This document shows positions 1 to 6,959 of a stretch of 9,779 nt of DNA, in pieces. The stretch is from Puniceicoccales bacterium. GTDB lineage: Bacteria > Verrucomicrobiota > Verrucomicrobiia > Opitutales > LL51. Numbering within the stretch: position 1 is the first letter of the stretch; each line of letters begins with the position of its first letter. A program made the translations under genes and the position numbers. The notes under the pieces are model-generated. The model did not search any database, was not told the origin of the DNA, and saw only the letters and a list, made by a program, of their open reading frames with translations. Location: positions 1-9,779 of the forward strand of contig JAIRXD010000057.1 of NCBI GenBank assembly GCA_031268545.1. The letters run 5' to 3'.

Positions 1-1064
1 AGGTCAGGAAGATCTATAACTACTTGACGATCAAACCTTCCTGGTCGTAGCAATGCCGCATCGAGCACATCTGGCCTATTGGTCGCAGCGATGATTATCA
101 CACCTTCGCGACCATCGAAACCGTCCATTTCAACCAATATGGAATTTAGAGTTTGCTCTCGCTCATCATTGCCTCCGCCCAGACCAGCACCACGATGGCG
201 ACCGACGGCATCTATCTCATCTATGAATACTATACATGGAGCGTTTTTACGACCCTGCTCGAACATATCTCTGACCCTCGCCGCCCCGACGCCGACGAAC
301 ATTTCAACGAAATCCGAACCACTTATGCTAAAAAATGGTACATTGGCCTCTCCGGCAACGGCTCGGGCCAACAGGGTTTTACCGGTTCCCGGTGGCCCCA
401 CCATCAGACAACCCTTGGGTATTCGCCCGCCTATATCCTGAAATTTCTTTGGATTTTTCAAAAAATCAACGATCTCAGCCACCTCCTCCTTGGCCTCATC
501 GCAGCCAGCAACATCGGCGAAGGTCTTCTTATTATCAGACTTTGTCAACAATTTTGCCTTACTTTTGCCAAAACTCATGGCACTCTTACCGGCACCACGC
601 ATTTGCCTGGCGAAGAGAAAATAGAATATGAACAGCACGATCAGGAACGGCAGAACGCTCAACGCCAAGTCTGTAAGAAACGTACTGCTGGGCTTTTCGC
701 GCCAATTAGATGACGAGTTTATGAGCTTGTCGAACCGAGCACTGGTCAGCCGGCCCTGGGCTTCAAAATGCACAAAGTCAACGATTTCTCCATTGAGCAG
801 CTTGATCGGCACATTGCTTTTCGCCCTGCCATGCAACCGATACCATCTCTCGCCTTTGGAAGGATCTGGCTGGATCACACCGGTAATAATTCTACCGTCC
901 TCCGAAGCGTCGATGGACTGGCTTATCGTCCAAATCACTCTAGCACTGTCATGTTGCGAGAAATTTGACCACAACGTAAATATAATGGTAATCAACACCA
1001 TCCAGATCACAATGGATCGAACTTGGGAGACTCCAAATTTCTGATTTTTTTTATTTTTGGTCAT
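1..1064 (-). CDS. ftsH: ATP-dependent zinc metalloprotease FtsH (3' end outside window)
   Basis: FtsH is a membrane-anchored hexameric AAA+ protease that pulls out and degrades membrane and soluble proteins. The first 354 residues are visible. A basic N-terminus leads into a membrane helix at about 17-33, then a short extracytoplasmic domain and a second helix at about 133-151. The AAA+ domain follows, with Walker A GPPGTGKT (223-230), the pore-loop motif FVGV (256-259), Walker B IVFIDE (278-283) and the second region of homology with its arginine fingers (about 327-346). The window ends eight residues later, so the HExxH zinc site cannot be checked. The start is the ATG at 1064. A weak ACAGG lies just upstream, and an in-frame TGA immediately before the ATG excludes a longer form. 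The gene is last in the run LOG-tilS-ftsH, 27 bases after tilS. Nothing visible suggests inactivation. Identification is firm; completeness is unknown. Confidence 0.97.
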   Translation of the reverse strand, partial: MTKNKKNQKFGVSQVRSIVIWMVLITIIFTLWSNFSQHDSARVIWTISQSIDASEDGRIITGVIQPDPSKGERWYRLHGRAKSNVPIKLLNGEIVDFVHFEAQGRLTSARFDKLINSSSNWREKPSSTFLTDLALSVLPFLIVLFIFYFLFARQMRGAGKSAMSFGKSKAKLLTKSDNKKTFADVAGCDEAKEEVAEIVDFLKNPKKFQDIGGRIPKGCLMVGPPGTGKTLLARAVAGEANVPFFSISGSDFVEMFVGVGAARVRDMFEQGRKNAPCIVFIDEIDAVGRHRGAGLGGGNDEREQTLNSILVEMDGFDGREGVIIIAATNRPDVLDAALLRPGRFDRQVVIDLPD

Positions 1065-1091
1065 AGAGCCTGTATTATCATCATAACCTCG

Positions 1092-2501
1092 CTATCGTCT
1101 GGAAAATGTCAACTCTAGAGCCAATTTATCTTCATATTTTATCCTAAAACTGTTTGAAATTGATAAACCTGGTACCCAGAGAATCTCGCCATTTTCATTG
1201 GTTATCACTGGCAATATTTTTCGCATATTTAGTGGAATTTTTCGTTCACAGAAGCATTTTTTTAGTTTCTTATAGCCGCCCAAACCAAAGGGTATATAGG
1301 CATCTCCGGGCCTCCAATTCCTAACCATTAATTTGGCATCGGCGGCCAGCGCCAACCTAGCCAGAGAACCGTCATCTCCGGAAAGTTTCCTCACCATGGC
1401 CCCAGAGATTTCCCTCCGACCCAATAACCCCGAAGGTAAATTGAGATCGCCTTGAATCCAATTACCGAAATTAAATTCGCTATATACTTCTGGCCTACCG
1501 ACTTGAGTAATGATTAGGCGATCATTTTTTATCACCATTACCCTGGTTGTTGTACAGCTTAGGGTCTTTTCACTTCCCTTTATTATGCAGTCAACGATAT
1601 CACTCAAATGCCTATGAGTGATCATGTTAACGAGATTGTTGGTTTCTAGCCATGAGGCTATGACGCGTCGGATGACTGCCCTGGGCATTGATCTTATTTT
1701 GGCCAGATCTAGCTCGCCGGATTTAGGAGAAACCTGGGTCGTCGCTGCGATTTGATCCAGGGCCTCGGAATCCTCTGCCAGCAACCGCCGGGCCAGTGCA
1801 AAGCCATTTCTCCAATCTCTAGACCGGAAAAGCGTGTCAAAATCTCTTTGAATACAACACCTTAGACGATTACGCAGGTATTTATCCGAATGGTTACTCA
1901 AGTCCTCTCGCCAGGGAATTTCGGCAGTTTTAAGCGACTGTTCGATGGAGCTTCTTTTTATATTCAACATAGGCCTGACCCTGGTATGATCCCTAAATTG
2001 TTGCAGAGCAAGCGGTGATGCCAGGGCTTTCCCTCCACAGCCCTTTGCCAACCTCATTATCATCGACTCGATCATATCATCCAAATGATGGCCAAGAATC
2101 AGGCAATCGCAACCAATGGAATGCATTACCTTTAGAAAAAAATCATATCGATCACGTCGCAAGACCTCCTCGGAGCTGGCCATGGACTTTTTTCTTTTTT
2201 CAGAAAAAATCCTCAGTCCCAGCGAGTTGGCCATGGCTGTTACAAATAGCTCATCGGCATCGGTTTCCGGCCCCCGAGTATTGTGATTATAGTGTAGAAC
2301 AACAATCTCATGGTCTCGGTTAAAATGGCCATAGATCAGCAGCAATAAGCAGACCGAATCCATTCCACCAGAACAACCTATGCCAAGGCAATGGCTGCAT
2401 TTTAGGAAATCAACCGCGGCATATTCCAACCTATTCACTGGGAACAAATCTCCCAATCTCCGAGAGTAATTCCCCCAATCATGATCACGAACTATTTCCA
2501 T
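1092..2501 (-). CDS. tilS: tRNA(Ile)-lysidine synthase TilS
   Basis: TilS is a cytoplasmic N-type ATP pyrophosphatase. It joins lysine to C34 of tRNA-Ile(CAU), so that the tRNA reads AUA and is charged with isoleucine. The product is 469 aa, within the usual range for full-length TilS. The PP-loop SGGMDS is at 44-49, an HYNHNTR motif at 70-76, GHHLDD at 137-142, and a PWREDLSN...YLRNRLR stretch at about 196-214 typical of the family. The TilS C-terminal domain begins at WRPGD (396) and ends with the VPGL motif (448-451). The open frame continues 99 codons further upstream, but that part lies inside the LOG-family gene. I therefore chose the ATG at 2501, which places the PP-loop at the normal distance from the N-terminus. 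No clear ribosome-binding site precedes it. The tilS-ftsH linkage is known from Firmicutes, where hpt often lies between them; hpt is absent here. Confidence 0.95.
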   Translation of the reverse strand: MEIVRDHDWGNYSRRLGDLFPVNRLEYAAVDFLKCSHCLGIGCSGGMDSVCLLLLIYGHFNRDHEIVVLHYNHNTRGPETDADELFVTAMANSLGLRIFSEKRKKSMASSEEVLRRDRYDFFLKVMHSIGCDCLILGHHLDDMIESMIMRLAKGCGGKALASPLALQQFRDHTRVRPMLNIKRSSIEQSLKTAEIPWREDLSNHSDKYLRNRLRCCIQRDFDTLFRSRDWRNGFALARRLLAEDSEALDQIAATTQVSPKSGELDLAKIRSMPRAVIRRVIASWLETNNLVNMITHRHLSDIVDCIIKGSEKTLSCTTTRVMVIKNDRLIITQVGRPEVYSEFNFGNWIQGDLNLPSGLLGRREISGAMVRKLSGDDGSLARLALAADAKLMVRNWRPGDAYIPFGLGGYKKLKKCFCERKIPLNMRKILPVITNENGEILWVPGLSISNSFRIKYEDKLALELTFSRR

Positions 2502-2524
2502 GACAATATATTTATATATCACCG

Positions 2525-3298
2525 CTAGTTTTCGATATTTTTTGTTATAAAATCGAAGGAATCCGCCACCGTATCTGAAAAATGGAAACTGTCCATCGCT
2601 TCGCGTTCCACCAGGCCATATTCCCAGAGCAAATCGAAATTTATGAGGCTTTTCCAAAACCAAGATCCGAAGAATACCAGCGGCAATTTGGTTCTCTGGC
2701 GACCGGTTTGGATGAGCGTCATGGCTTCGAAGGTTTCGTCCAATGTGCCAAAGCCACCAGGGAAAACAATTATCGCCCTGGCCAAATACATGAACCAAAA
2801 CTTCCTGGGCATGAAATACTCAAATTCCATACTAAGGCCATCGGTGACGTGGGGATTAATCTTTTGTTCCGACGGAATTTTTATATTTAAACCCATGGTT
2901 TCGCAGCCGGCCAGAGCTGCACCGGTGTTGGCCGCAGCCATGATTCCACTACCGCCACCGGAACAAATCACGCAACGATTTGTTTTACCAAAGGACGAAT
3001 CGCACCACTTTGCCAGTCTAAACGACAATTCTTCGGCCGATTTATAGTACCGGGCCATTTCGGCTATTTTCACCTTGGTATCATCACCTATCGTCTTATC
3101 GTCCAGCATCTTAGCAGCTTCTTCCGTGCTGGGAATTCTTGCAGAACCCCAGAATACTATCGCGCCACTTATGCCCTTGCTTTTGATATGCTCGATGGGC
3201 CTAACCATATCCCTCCCAACGGCTTCAACTCTATCATGCATAAACCTCACCATGACCAAAAAATTTTCATGTAAACCATAAAACAGCTGGATAAACAT
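2525..3298 (-). CDS. LOG-family Rossmann-fold protein (TIGR00730-like)
   Basis: This 257-aa protein belongs to the LOG / 'lysine decarboxylase-like' family. Characterised members cleave the N-glycosidic bond of nucleoside 5'-monophosphates, such as cytokinin ribotides in plants and purine or pyrimidine nucleotides for PpnN. Two signature motifs are visible: the phosphate-binding SGGGSGIMAAAN (113-124) and PGGFGTLDE (180-188), whose Glu is the family's catalytic residue. An MPRK segment (163-166) probably supplies the conserved Arg. Both motifs are intact, so activity is plausible, but the substrate cannot be read from sequence. The start is uncertain. The ATG at 3298 has no ribosome-binding site. 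The ATG at 3241 (residue 20) has GGTGAGG three bases before it (3245-3251) and would give a 238-aa protein that still begins before the conserved core. Gap to tilS is 23 bases, consistent with one transcript. The name 'lysine decarboxylase' should be avoided for this family. Confidence 0.9.
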   Translation of the reverse strand: MFIQLFYGLHENFLVMVRFMHDRVEAVGRDMVRPIEHIKSKGISGAIVFWGSARIPSTEEAAKMLDDKTIGDDTKVKIAEMARYYKSAEELSFRLAKWCDSSFGKTNRCVICSGGGSGIMAAANTGAALAGCETMGLNIKIPSEQKINPHVTDGLSMEFEYFMPRKFWFMYLARAIIVFPGGFGTLDETFEAMTLIQTGRQRTKLPLVFFGSWFWKSLINFDLLWEYGLVEREAMDSFHFSDTVADSFDFITKNIEN

Positions 3299-3335
3299 GC
3301 TAGGTCAAATGATTTTTAAAGCAAACATTTATATT

Positions 3336-3363
3336 TTGTGCATATATTTACTTGAAATATTAG
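3336..3363 (+). promoter_or_regulatory. Candidate promoter for the tRNA-Arg gene
   Basis: A TTGTGC hexamer (3336-3341) is separated by 16 bases from TATTAG (3358-3363). Both partly match sigma-70-type boxes, and initiation near 3370 would leave a leader of about 20 bases before the tRNA. The region is AT-rich, so chance matches are likely; a TTGAAA at 3352-3357 is an alternative -35 without a good -10. Weak call by eye. Confidence 0.25.
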
Positions 3364-3390
3364 ACACCATCCTAAGCATTGCTATGGACG

Positions 3391-3465
3391 GTCCCCGTAG
3401 TTCAATGGATAGAACCGCGGTTTCCTAAACCGTTAATCCCAGTTCGAGTCTGGGCGGGGGCGCCA
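3391..3465 (+). tRNA. trnR-CCU: tRNA-Arg, anticodon CCU, with encoded CCA
   Basis: The cloverleaf folds fully by hand. The acceptor stem GTCCCCG (3391-3397) pairs with CGGGGGC (3455-3461) through one T-G wobble. The D stem is GTTC/GAAC. The anticodon stem GCGGT/ACCGT (3417-3421 and 3429-3433) encloses the loop TTCCTAA, putting CCT at 3424-3426 as anticodon positions 34-36. The T stem CCCAG/CTGGG holds the loop TTCGAGT. The discriminator is G (3462) and the 3' CCA is encoded (3463-3465). It decodes the arginine codon AGG. It sits alone between the divergent LOG-family gene and the phosphofructokinase-like gene. No integrase or duplicated tRNA 3' end is visible, so there is no sign that it serves as an integration site here. 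Confidence 0.96.
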
Positions 3466-3484
3466 TAAGTTGTTGAGTATTAAC

Positions 3485-3513
3485 GTGATATAAAACATGT
3501 ATCATAATTTTTT
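3485..3513 (+). terminator. Candidate intrinsic terminator after tRNA-Arg
   Basis: Bases 3485-3492 can pair with 3498-3505 to give an 8-bp hairpin (core TGATA/TATCA, plus one A-T and two G-T pairs) around the five-base loop AAACA. It is followed by AA and six Ts (3508-3513), and starts 20 bases after the tRNA end. The stem is short and AT-rich, so it is weak. Position and T-run are right for ending the tRNA transcript. Confidence 0.35.
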
Positions 3514-3584
3514 CACATAGCTGTAAAAATTTTGTTGCGTCCATAGCCAGCAAAAACCACTTTATATCCCAGTAGTCTGGTATT

Positions 3585-4781
3585 ATGTCTGATTTTTTGA
3601 TAGGAAATTTACTTATTATTCAACACGGATGCAATTCCGTAGCCGGCAATGCTATTTTATCTGGCATTGTAACCGAGGCACTTAATAACGAGTGCATTGA
3701 AGAAATTCTTGGAAGTATAAACGGGCCACAGGGTCTGATTTTTGGAAATTTTATAGATCTGGCATCTGAGCAACAGCAAACGATGTTTGATCTGCAACGT
3801 TCTTCCGGAGCGATACTTGGGACACATACCCCGGGGGCATTGTCGGCCGGGGATCTGGCCAACATGATGAACCAAATAGAAAGGAATAATATCCGGTTCA
3901 TTTTTAACATTGGAGCTCAGGAAGCCCAAAAATTTTCCGAACAGATCGCATTGCTTGCTGCAGAAAATGACTATGAAATTCGGGTAATTGGATTGCCTGA
4001 AACCATAGAAAATAACCTGCCGATCACCGACCATTGCCTGGGCTATGGCAGTGCGATTAAGTTCCTGGCCACGGCCCTGCAAGAATCATCTAATGTTCTA
4101 CAATCAAGCGGGTTACGCAACATTATAGAGATCTTTGAAATCGCAGAACCCGATCCATCCTGGCTGGTGGCCGGAAGCATATTGGCACGCAAAGCATCCC
4201 ATCAGAATGCTCCACATCTGATATATTTGCCCACCACACCCATCAACAATGATGCTCTGCTGAACCAGATTAGAGATATATTGAAATCGAATAATTTCTG
4301 CACGATTGTTATAGCTGGCAACATAACCGACGGTACCGGAAACCCTCTGGCCACAGACACCATTAGCGCTGCCGATGGTATGAAAAATATTATAATGGAA
4401 GAGCTTAACGTGGTTGTAAATATCGTAAAATTCGGAGCATTACTAAGAGGATTTTCCGTCGTCACCTCCGCCATCGACCTAAAAGAAGCCATAGAAGCTG
4501 GTGGCAAAGCCGTCGAATTTGCACTAAATGGAGCCAATAAAAAGATGCTTACCATACTGCGAACCGATTCGAACAAATACTCGGTGGAATATGGCCTCGC
4601 TGATTTGAGTAACATTGTCGGCCAGGATAAATCCCTGCCACCCAACTGGTTATCCGAAAATCATGAACCAACAAACAGCTTTATAAAATATGCCACTCAT
4701 CTAATCCAAGGCGAAAGCAGTCAAACCTTCGCCAACGGATTACCTAAATCCATATCTTTAAAAAAGATAGAATTTCCATAA
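3585..4781 (+). CDS. Divergent phosphofructokinase (PPi-type) homologue, probably catalytically inactive
   Basis: This 398-aa protein follows the 6-phosphofructokinase / PPi-dependent phosphofructokinase fold from end to end. Recognisable stretches include DHCLGYGSAIKF (149-160), PHLIYLP (210-216) and the C-terminal GGKAVEFALNG (306-316). The catalytic motifs are nearly all altered, judged against family motifs from memory. The N-terminal GGGP phosphate loop reads QHGCNS (13-18). GG(N/D)(D/G)S reads GAQEA (110-114). PKTIDND, which holds the catalytic Asp, reads PETIENN (138-144). MGRxxG reads AEPDPS (187-192). The sugar-phosphate-binding SEG reads AGN (244-246). The Arg of LxR(S/G) is kept (R288). 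The frame is open throughout with no stop or frameshift, so the protein appears to be maintained. I infer a pseudoenzyme or changed function rather than an active glycolytic PFK. No clear ribosome-binding site precedes the ATG. The gene is convergent with trxA. Confidence 0.8.
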   Translation: MSDFLIGNLLIIQHGCNSVAGNAILSGIVTEALNNECIEEILGSINGPQGLIFGNFIDLASEQQQTMFDLQRSSGAILGTHTPGALSAGDLANMMNQIERNNIRFIFNIGAQEAQKFSEQIALLAAENDYEIRVIGLPETIENNLPITDHCLGYGSAIKFLATALQESSNVLQSSGLRNIIEIFEIAEPDPSWLVAGSILARKASHQNAPHLIYLPTTPINNDALLNQIRDILKSNNFCTIVIAGNITDGTGNPLATDTISAADGMKNIIMEELNVVVNIVKFGALLRGFSVVTSAIDLKEAIEAGGKAVEFALNGANKKMLTILRTDSNKYSVEYGLADLSNIVGQDKSLPPNWLSENHEPTNSFIKYATHLIQGESSQTFANGLPKSISLKKIEFP

Positions 4782-4796
4782 AGTGTAAAATCACTT
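4781..4796. terminator. Weak hairpin at the convergent pfk-like/trxA junction
   Basis: AAGTG (4781-4785) and CACTT (4792-4796) form a 5-bp inverted repeat with a six-base loop. It spans the last base of the pfk-like stop codon and the trxA stop codon. A second, 7-bp AT-only repeat TATCTTT/AAAGATA lies just inside the pfk-like gene (4753-4759 and 4763-4769). Either could slow polymerase from both sides, but neither is followed by a strong T-run, so the terminator role is tentative. Confidence 0.22.
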
Positions 4797-5108
4797 CAAT
4801 TTATTTAAAATCGCAGTTTTTGTCATTCCGCCAACTGCTTTATCGGTCTGTTTGCCATCCTTGAAAAATATCAAGGTTGGTATCATGGTGACATCAAATT
4901 TCGCAGCCAACTTGGCCTCTTCATCGATATCCACTTTGCATACAACAACATCATCATTTTCTTCGGCAATTGAGTCCAAAACCGGGCTAAGCGCTCGGCA
5001 GGGACCACACCAGGTAGCCCAAAAATCTATCACCACCGGTTTGGTCGATGAACCAACAACCGCCTCGAAATCATCACTTGTTAAATTAATAATCTTTTCC
5101 GATGCCAT
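4791..5108 (-). CDS. trxA: Thioredoxin
   Basis: This is a 105-aa cytoplasmic thioredoxin of standard length, a dithiol-disulfide oxidoreductase normally reduced by thioredoxin reductase. The active site WCGPC is at 33-37 (Cys34 and Cys37), preceded by VIDFWATW, with the cis-proline in MIPT (Pro77) and the conserved GG at 93-94. There is no signal peptide, so it is not a periplasmic Dsb protein. One additional cysteine is present at 57. The ATG at 5108 gives the usual N-terminus; the upstream AT-rich sequence offers only a poor ribosome-binding site. The gene lies 69 bases downstream of the unrecognised 583-aa gene and two genes after rho. trxA and rho are also neighbours in Escherichia coli, though in the opposite order. 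It may be cotranscribed with rho or have its own promoter in the 69-base gap. Confidence 0.97.
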   Translation of the reverse strand: MASEKIINLTSDDFEAVVGSSTKPVVIDFWATWCGPCRALSPVLDSIAEENDDVVVCKVDIDEEAKLAAKFDVTMIPTLIFFKDGKQTDKAVGGMTKTAILNKLK

Positions 5109-5177
5109 TTAGCTCAGTATCAAATAAAAAAATGGATCCAGTCAACATCTATAGCCATCAAAATGCAACACCAGAAA

Positions 5178-6929
5178 TCAAATCCTAACCACCTGGAGCG
5201 TCAGCCTAATGGACAACTTATAGGGCCTACCAGCCTGCATAAGCATAAAATTATCCCGAGCCAATGTCTGTAAATAGTGAATTTTTCCAAAAAATGTGCG
5301 ATACAATGGATCATCCGAAACCACGGACACATCCTTCCAATTGGCCAGAAAGTCGTCATCCTTGACCTCGATTTTTAGGCCCTCTTCACCAAGGGTTAAA
5401 TTATTCGACCCGAAGGTCGTATGCGACGATGATATGGCAACCACATAGCGCAACCCCTCGATCCTAAGCCTGACCTTGGGAATAAAAATAAACTCGGAAA
5501 GAATCCGATCTTCCCAAAATGTCCAGTTGACCCTAAAGGAAGCAAGGCCTGGAACTATTTCTTCATCAACGGTTATCAAATCAGGCTGTTCATAGGAAAA
5601 GGTCATCGAGCCGCCACTGCCTATACCGGAAACACATTTTTTAACATAAAATGACGGCAGAAATCGCTTTCTACCGATGGTGATTTCCGGCTGCAAAATC
5701 GGCAGATACACATCCACCGGCCAATCGAATACTCCGGAACAATGGGGAAAAGCCAAAGAATCACTGGACTTCGAGCCTCCGCCGGAAATCAACGGCAACT
5801 GAAAATTAACACCTGTCTTTTGGTTTCTATAAACGAAAAGCCCCTGTTCCTTTTTGATGGTTTTATCAAAATTCACATAGCGACAAATACTTTTCAACTC
5901 TCCGGTATCCGACTGTTCGAAGGTCAAATTAGTTTTCTTCGCGAGTCTAGCCCATTGACATAAATATCTGATGGCGTCGAAGTTAGCGTTCCTTGTTGTC
6001 TGCCAGCCAGGAGAATTCCTTTCTCCATCACGGACAATCACGAACCCATTTTCCTGATCCACATAGTTGAGAAAAAAATTGTAAAAAAGGCCACGTAACA
6101 TCACCACAAAATTGCTCTGTTTTTCCAGAGGAATCCAGCCATCGCGCAGCGCCTGAATCACAGCATTCACGCAGTACATCTGCGCAGATGCCCCCATATC
6201 CGGGCCAAAATTCCAACAGATTCCATCGCAGCGCATCAGATCTGGCAACAATTTCAGGTACTTATCCGCATAGGAACGCAAGCTAGGAAGCTTTTTCCCA
6301 ACCAAAGAAAAGTCCGTATGCATGTGCAGCACCTGCCTTATGAACGAAAAAACAAAAAGACCGCTCACATCAAAACAACCACCAAGACCATGGCCCGTCG
6401 AATTGTCAAAAAACTTACCAGAGATCAGTGATAAGTTTTCCAAAAATTTATCCACCAGCTTTCCGGTATCATCTCTTTTAGTCATAGCCAAACTGTACTT
6501 CGCCACGGCAATGGCCAGACCAAACGGAATGGAATTATTTTCATCGGCTTTCTTGGTTAGCAAGGACTTACAGATCACATCCTGGATTTCTTTCGACAGC
6601 TTTTCCCAGGCCGGATTGCGACTTCGCACAGGCCCAAATGATAGCAGTGCAATGCCGATATAGCCAATGGATGCTATGGACATTTCACCTGCAGTAACTG
6701 TGGCAGAGATACACCTCGCCGCCAGATCAGCCAAATCAAACCCACTAAAAGTTTTTTCCTGGGTCAATCGATAATACTCTCCAATGGCTAACGCGGCCTT
6801 AACCTGTTCATCAGCAACATTTGGCTCATCACCACAGGGTAAAATCTTTCCATCTTCGGATATAGCCCCAAGATTGTGATTTAAAATGGAACGCGCCAAA
6901 TCCAGACACTGTTCGGAAAAATTCTGCAT
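5178..6929 (-). CDS. Uncharacterised protein, predicted alpha-toroid plus beta-domain
   Basis: I do not recognise this 583-aa protein. Roughly residues 1-335 read as successive amphipathic helices rich in Leu, Ala and aromatics, with glycine-containing turns such as HGLGGCFDVSG (180-190) and NFGPDMGASAQMY (240-252). Residues from about 345 to 583 alternate short hydrophobic strands and turns, including GVNFQLPLISGGGS (373-386) and the strand-like LRIEGLRYVVAIS (488-500). A helical toroid followed by a beta-sandwich is the plan of several glycan lyases and glycosidases, for example the heparinase II/III type; any sugar-related role is inference from this layout alone. No signal peptide or membrane helix is visible, so it is probably cytoplasmic, which would be unusual for a polysaccharide lyase. 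The ATG at 6929 lies 29 bases after the rho stop, implying cotranscription with rho. No frameshift is visible. Confidence 0.72.
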   Translation of the reverse strand: MQNFSEQCLDLARSILNHNLGAISEDGKILPCGDEPNVADEQVKAALAIGEYYRLTQEKTFSGFDLADLAARCISATVTAGEMSIASIGYIGIALLSFGPVRSRNPAWEKLSKEIQDVICKSLLTKKADENNSIPFGLAIAVAKYSLAMTKRDDTGKLVDKFLENLSLISGKFFDNSTGHGLGGCFDVSGLFVFSFIRQVLHMHTDFSLVGKKLPSLRSYADKYLKLLPDLMRCDGICWNFGPDMGASAQMYCVNAVIQALRDGWIPLEKQSNFVVMLRGLFYNFFLNYVDQENGFVIVRDGERNSPGWQTTRNANFDAIRYLCQWARLAKKTNLTFEQSDTGELKSICRYVNFDKTIKKEQGLFVYRNQKTGVNFQLPLISGGGSKSSDSLAFPHCSGVFDWPVDVYLPILQPEITIGRKRFLPSFYVKKCVSGIGSGGSMTFSYEQPDLITVDEEIVPGLASFRVNWTFWEDRILSEFIFIPKVRLRIEGLRYVVAISSSHTTFGSNNLTLGEEGLKIEVKDDDFLANWKDVSVVSDDPLYRTFFGKIHYLQTLARDNFMLMQAGRPYKLSIRLTLQVVRI

Positions 6930-6959
6930 TATTTTATATCTTATATGAATTTTACTTCA

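Noticed and set aside
153..713. 186-codon plus-strand frame opposite ftsH, and a 138-codon one at 628-1044
   Set aside because: The minus strand carries unambiguous FtsH motifs over the same bases. The plus-strand translations have no family features and are antisense shadows.
2502..2798. Ninety-nine extra N-terminal codons in the tilS frame
   Set aside because: They lie inside the LOG-family gene, whose own motifs are intact in that region, and they show no TilS similarity. The ATG at 2501 gives a normal TilS N-terminus.
3391..3465. tRNA-Arg as an integration site
   Set aside because: No integrase, no repeated tRNA 3' fragment and no change in composition appear in the window.
3620..4645. 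Minus-strand frames of 96, 141 and 147 codons opposite the phosphofructokinase-like gene
   Set aside because: Because the PFK-like protein is degenerate I considered whether an antisense gene was the real one. The plus-strand translation keeps PFK-fold similarity along its full length and the antisense frames resemble nothing.
4753..4769. TATCTTT/AAAGATA hairpin as a strong terminator of the pfk-like gene
   Set aside because: It lies inside the coding sequence, is entirely AT except one G-C pair, and has no T-run after it. It is mentioned only alongside the junction hairpin.
5116..5145. TTGACT (5140-5145) 18 bases before GATACT (5116-5121), a possible trxA promoter
   Set aside because: Transcription would begin almost at the trxA ATG, giving a leaderless message. 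The -10 match is modest, so I left it out of the features.
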